Positions 60,837 through 64,000 of a stretch of 64,000 nucleotides of DNA are shown one piece after another. The translations under genes and the position numbers were made by a program. Under the pieces are notes generated by a model, which searched no databases, was not told where the DNA came from, and saw only the letters and a list, made by a program, of their open reading frames with translations. The stretch lies in the NCBI GenBank assembly GCA_937958885.1, contig CALGMT010000010.1:1-64000 (forward strand), read 5' to 3'. Origin of the DNA: an uncultured bacterium (GTDB lineage Bacteria > Verrucomicrobiota > Kiritimatiellia > CAIVKH01). The first letter of the stretch is position 1, and every line of letters starts with the position of its first letter.

Positions 60837-61718
60837 TTACGGAATCACTTTGTTTAATGAAAGTTCAATAATGCCCTCGGCGCCGGCCGCTTTGAGCCGC
60901 GGGATCAACTCCCGCACCACCGGCTCGTCCACGACGGACTCGACCGCGAACCAGCCGCCGCCGCTCAACGGCATGACCGTCGGCGCATGCAGCGCGGGGA
61001 GCAGCGCCGTGACGGCGTCGAGCCGGGCGGCGTCCACATTCAGCTTGAGCAGCACTTTCGTTTCCGCGGCCAGCGCGCCGCGCAGCAGCAGGGCGAGCGT
61101 CTCGATCTTCGCGCGTTTCCAATCGTTCTGCCACGCCTGCTTGTTGGCGATGAAGCGGGTGGTCGATTCGAGGATGGTCTCGACGATCCGCAGGTTGTTG
61201 GCGCGAAGCGAGGATCCGGTTTCGGTGATCTCGACGATGGCGTCCACGAGTTCCGGCGCCTTGACCTCCGTCGCGCCCCACGAGAATTCGACCTCCGCCT
61301 GCACGCCGTTGCGCGCGAGGTACTGCCTGGTGAGACCGACCGCTTCGGTGGCGATGCGCTTGCCCTGCAAGTCCTTGACCGACTGAATCGGCGACGCATT
61401 CGGCACGGCGAGCACCCAGCGCACGGGGCGCAGGCCTTGTTTCGCATAGACGAGGTTTGCCACCTCGTGCACGTCGGACTGGTTCTCCTGAATCCAGTCG
61501 AATCCTGTCAGGCCGGCATCGAGCAGGCCCTGTTCGACGTAGCGGCTGATCTCCTGCGCGCGGATCAGACGCGCCTCGATCTCCGGGTCATCCACGCTCG
61601 GCATATACGAGCGGGATCCGGCGGAGATCGTGAAACCCGCCTTCTTCATCATCGCGAATGTGCTGTCCTGCAGGCTGCCCTTCGGCAACCCGAGCACGAT
61701 TTTATTTCCGGTGCCCAT
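60837..61718 (-). CDS. hisG: ATP phosphoribosyltransferase, long form with C-terminal regulatory domain
   Basis: 293 residues, the long (hexameric, HisZ-independent) form. It catalyses the first step of histidine synthesis from ATP and PRPP. The N-terminal catalytic domain has [17 protein letters not shown], the [11 protein letters not shown] loop and the PRPP-binding [21 protein letters not shown]. The C-terminal ~75 residues ([44 protein letters not shown]) are the ACT-like domain for histidine feedback. No other his genes are in the window. AAGGAACAGGAC precedes the ATG. Confidence 0.95.
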   Translation of the reverse strand: MGTGNKIVLGLPKGSLQDSTFAMMKKAGFTISAGSRSYMPSVDDPEIEARLIRAQEISRYVEQGLLDAGLTGFDWIQENQSDVHEVANLVYAKQGLRPVRWVLAVPNASPIQSVKDLQGKRIATEAVGLTRQYLARNGVQAEVEFSWGATEVKAPELVDAIVEITETGSSLRANNLRIVETILESTTRFIANKQAWQNDWKRAKIETLALLLRGALAAETKVLLKLNVDAARLDAVTALLPALHAPTVMPLSGGGWFAVESVVDEPVVRELIPRLKAAGAEGIIELSLNKVIP

Positions 61719-61877
61719 GTCCTGTTCCTTCTTGGAAAACCGCGCACGCTATCGCAACCGCGCCGCGTGTGGCAATGGAAAATGCGCCGCGAAGGCGTGT
61801 CGGCTCCAAACGGCGGCGGCCCGCTCGAATCCGAAATCCGCAAGGGGTCGGCCGCCCGCCGCGCGCGGCGCCCGCGC

Positions 61878-62780
61878 TCATCGCGTCCCGGAGAGACAGT
61901 GCGAAAGAGCGGAGGGCAGGTCGGGATACGAAAACTCGAAGCCCGCCTTGCGCAGTTTCGCGGGTTCGGCGCGCTGGCTGGAGAGCACGGTTTCCTTCGC
62001 GAACCCGCCGGGCAACAGGCGGAGCAGCAACGCAGGCGTCGGCAAGAACGACGGGCGGTTGAGGGCGGCGCCAAGCGCCTTCGCGAAGTCGCGGTTGGTG
62101 ACCGGCTCCGGAGCGACCGCATTGACAGGGCCCTCCAGCGAGTCGTTCTCGATCGCGAAACCGATGGCGTCCACCAGGTCGTCCAACGCGATCCAGCTCA
62201 TGTACTGCCGGCCGCTGCCGATCGGGCCGCCGAGGCCGAGGCGGAAGGCGGGCAGCATCGCCTTTAGTGCGCCGCCCTCTGCGCTCAATACGACGCCGAT
62301 GCGGAGGTTCACGACGCGGATGCCGGCGTTGGCCGCGAGTTCCGTCGCCTTCTCCCAATCCTGCGCGAGGGTGGCGAGAAAGCCAAGTCCGGGTCCGGAC
62401 GATTCCGTCAGCCATTGATCGCCGCGATTTCCATAAAAGCCCGTGCCGGAGGCGGAGACCACGACGCGCGGGCGATGGGTGAGCCCGACAAGCGCCTCCA
62501 TCAGGAATTCCGTGGATTGCACGCGGCTGCGGTGTATGCGTTGTTTTTTCTCCGCGGTCCACAGCCCGAAAATCGGCTCGCCGGCGAGGTGCACCACGGC
62601 GTCCAGCTTTTCGAGCGCGGCGCGCTCGATGCGGCCGGTGGTCGGGTCCCACTGGATGTCGCCGCGCGAACGGTCCGGGTTTTTCCGTACGAGCCGAACC
62701 ACAAAGTGCCCCTGCGCGGTCAAATGCCGCACAACCGCCGAGCCGATCAGTCCGCTTGAACCGGTCACTAAAATCTTCAT
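61878..62780 (-). CDS. TIGR01777-family epimerase (YfcH-like)
   Basis: 300 residues from the ATG at 62780; an upstream open extension is antisense to the globin gene and not used. It has the extended-SDR Rossmann motif ILVTGSSGLIGSAVVRHL, VVHLAGEPIFGLWTAEKKQRI, SASGTGFYGNRGD and LRIGVVLSAEGGALKAMLPAFRLGLGGPIGSG, which are diagnostic of this family. A C-terminal DUF1731-like extension (AVAPEPVTNRDFAKALGAALNRPSFLPTPALLLRLL) is present. The reaction is unproven; YfcH proteins are annotated as sugar-nucleotide epimerases. It diverges from the globin gene, whose ATG is 33 bases away. Confidence 0.9.
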   Translation of the reverse strand: MKILVTGSSGLIGSAVVRHLTAQGHFVVRLVRKNPDRSRGDIQWDPTTGRIERAALEKLDAVVHLAGEPIFGLWTAEKKQRIHRSRVQSTEFLMEALVGLTHRPRVVVSASGTGFYGNRGDQWLTESSGPGLGFLATLAQDWEKATELAANAGIRVVNLRIGVVLSAEGGALKAMLPAFRLGLGGPIGSGRQYMSWIALDDLVDAIGFAIENDSLEGPVNAVAPEPVTNRDFAKALGAALNRPSFLPTPALLLRLLPGGFAKETVLSSQRAEPAKLRKAGFEFSYPDLPSALSHCLSGTR

Positions 62781-62812
62781 AGTGCGTGGAACTCTAAACG
62801 CCGAAAAGCCGC

Positions 62813-63253
62813 ATGTCCAATCGTCCGCCCACTTCTGTGTACGTACCGCCCGGCGGCCCTCCGCAGGGGCCGGGTCCGAGCCGCGCGATTTACGCGGCGA
62901 TGGGCGAGGAAAACATCTTCCGCATGTGCCGCGATTTTTACTGCGAAATTGGCCGCTCGCCGATCCGCCCGCTGTTCGCGGAGGACCTGGCAAAGGCGTC
63001 GGAGAAGCTCGCCGCCTTCCTGGTGGGCATCACCGGCGGCCCGCCGCTCTACCACCAGCGCTACGGCAACCCCATGATGCGCGCGCGGCATCTCGCGTTT
63101 CCGATCGACGAAGCGGCGCGCCGGACATGGCTCGACTGTTTTTTCAAAACGCTCGAGGGGGCGGAAGAAACATACGCCTTCCCCGCCGCGCACCTGCCGG
63201 GGTTCAAGCGATGGCTGGAGGAATTCTCCGCCTGGATGGTGAATAAACAGTAG
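62813..63253 (+). CDS. Truncated haemoglobin, group II-like
   Basis: 146 residues. After a Pro/Gly-rich lead of about 28 residues the 2-over-2 globin fold follows: YAAMGEENIFRMCRDFYCEI, LFAEDLAKASEKLAAFLVGITGGPPLYHQRYGNPMMRARHLAFPI and a final helix pair. The proximal His is in RARHLAFP (His F8) and Trp residues sit in TWLDCFF and FKRWLEEF as in TrHbO/group II. It binds haem and probably oxygen, NO or peroxide chemistry. A His-Gln-Arg block (LYHQRYG) is typical. It is transcribed divergently from the YfcH-like gene and convergently with murA. Confidence 0.88.
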   Translation: MSNRPPTSVYVPPGGPPQGPGPSRAIYAAMGEENIFRMCRDFYCEIGRSPIRPLFAEDLAKASEKLAAFLVGITGGPPLYHQRYGNPMMRARHLAFPIDEAARRTWLDCFFKTLEGAEETYAFPAAHLPGFKRWLEEFSAWMVNKQ

Positions 63254-63266
63254 CCGCCCGCCTTCT

Positions 63267-64000
63267 CTAATCCGCGCGTTCGATGTCCGCGCCGAGCGCG
63301 CGGAGGCGTTCGTCCACGCGCTCGTATCCGCGATCGATCACGTGCGCATTGTCGATGATGCTGTCGCCCCGCGCGCACAGCGCCGCGATCAGCATCGCCA
63401 TTCCGGCGCGGATGTCCGGCGAGCTCATGTGGATGCCGCTCAATCGCGCGGGGCCCTCGACGACGACGCGGTGCGGGTCGCACTGCACGATGCGCGCGCC
63501 CATTTCGATCAAGCGGTCCACGAAATACATCCGGCTTTCGAACAGTTTTTCGAAAAACAGCACGCTGCCGCGCGCCTGCGTCGCGAGTACGATCGCGACG
63601 CTCATCAGATCGGACGGAAACATCGGCCAGATGCCGTCCTCGATCTTCGGGATCGCGCCGCCGAGGTCGCGCCGCACGCGGAAGAGTTCGTGCGCGGGTT
63701 GAATCACCGTGTCGTCCGCGCCTTTCCACACCAGCCCCAGCCGCGCAAACGCGCGGCCGACCACCGCGCGCGCCTCGTGGCCGCCGAACCCGTCAATCGT
63801 CAGTTCCCCGCCGGTGGCCGCCGCCGCGGCGAGATAGCTGCCGGCCTCGATGTAGTCCGGCCCGATCGCGTGGTCTGCGCCGCCGAGCCGCTCGACGCCA
63901 GTCACGCGGACGCGGTTCGAACCGAGGCCCTCGATTCGCGCGCCCATTTTGATGAGCAGCGCGCCCAGGTCCTGCACATGCGGCTCGCAGGCCGCATTGG
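63267..64000 (-). CDS. murA: UDP-N-acetylglucosamine 1-carboxyvinyltransferase, 3' part
   Basis: The frame is open past the window end, so the N-terminal half, including the active-site Cys, is not seen. The visible part begins NAACEPHVQDLGALLIKMGA, the second-domain motif of MurA, and continues with GPDYIEAGSYLAAAAA, SDLMSVAIVLATQARGSVLFFEKLFESRMYFVDRLIEMGA and PDIRAGMAMLIAALCARG. MurA adds enolpyruvate from PEP to UDP-GlcNAc at the start of peptidoglycan synthesis. It ends 14 bases from the globin stop, convergently. Confidence 0.95.
   Translation of the reverse strand, partial: NAACEPHVQDLGALLIKMGARIEGLGSNRVRVTGVERLGGADHAIGPDYIEAGSYLAAAAATGGELTIDGFGGHEARAVVGRAFARLGLVWKGADDTVIQPAHELFRVRRDLGGAIPKIEDGIWPMFPSDLMSVAIVLATQARGSVLFFEKLFESRMYFVDRLIEMGARIVQCDPHRVVVEGPARLSGIHMSSPDIRAGMAMLIAALCARGDSIIDNAHVIDRGYERVDERLRALGADIERAD

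Overview
This 64 kb window is GC-rich and densely coded. It carries two PEP-CTERM proteins, a PEP-CTERM-type CPBP protease, a yeast-type ketol-acid reductoisomerase, a DUF4914-like P-loop protein, an ovothiol-type methyltransferase and several very long TPR proteins. Together these point to a Gram-negative member of the PVC superphylum, most likely Kiritimatiellota or another deep Verrucomicrobiota relative. That placement is inferred from gene content only; there is no rRNA in the window. An N-acetylhexosaminidase, outer-membrane and lipoprotein genes and murA fit a diderm, polysaccharide-using heterotroph.

Layout. 1-5.1 kb: a truncated PEP-CTERM gene with a strong terminator, a membrane/TPR protein and a GT-C glycosyltransferase. 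5.2-11.1 kb: ptsP, a DUF481 outer-membrane barrel, a HAF-repeat protein, a primary-type sigma factor and apt. 11.2-14.2 kb: a renalase-like flavoprotein facing a two-gene unit (M29-like protein plus 4-mercaptohistidine methyltransferase). 14.3-20 kb: a UVR-motif protein, a DUF2294 protein, then a leader with a terminator-like hairpin in front of a DUF4914-like gene, nth, rsgA and a secreted protein. 20-22.5 kb: dapA-dapB and the CPBP protease. 22.6-29 kb: a PEP-CTERM gene facing the translation operon nusA-infB-rbfA-truB-ribF, with no rimP. 29-35.4 kb: an SDR/DUF2867 protein, ilvC, a DUF3253 protein, bcp, a fatty acid desaturase and a NAD(P)HX repair enzyme. 35.5-43 kb: GH20 hexosaminidase, a Spy-like protein, recQ, a divergent sigma factor, a lipoprotein and hemB.

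43-44.6 kb is the most mobile stretch: a three-unit hairpin repeat, tRNA-Val(CAC), and a complete REP-associated tyrosine transposase unit bounded by inverted repeats. 44.6-48.3 kb carries a PrpD-like dehydratase, a GT4 glycosyltransferase and a LacI regulator with an operator inside its own promoter. 48.3-51.1 kb: a dispersed repeat, rpsB, tsf, queF. 51.2-58.4 kb: a nine-gene Mrp/Mbh-type cation antiporter operon with three antiporter-like subunits and a rearranged MrpA tail. 58.5-64 kb: a TPR lipoprotein, a 32-residue basic ribosome-associated-type protein, hisG, a YfcH-like epimerase, a truncated haemoglobin and the 3' part of murA.

The main signals beyond ordinary genes are: (i) a 19-bp imperfect palindrome of form TTTTACA-N5-TGGAAAA that occurs as pairs 31-32 bp apart in three separate intergenic regions (20.0, 31.8 and 50.6 kb); (ii) a third Mrp-type subunit that has lost the conserved TM5 glutamate; (iii) a structured leader ahead of the DUF4914-like gene; (iv) a dispersed element with GTTGCCCAAA ends; and (v) 7-bp and other short tandem repeats at gene ends and in spacers.
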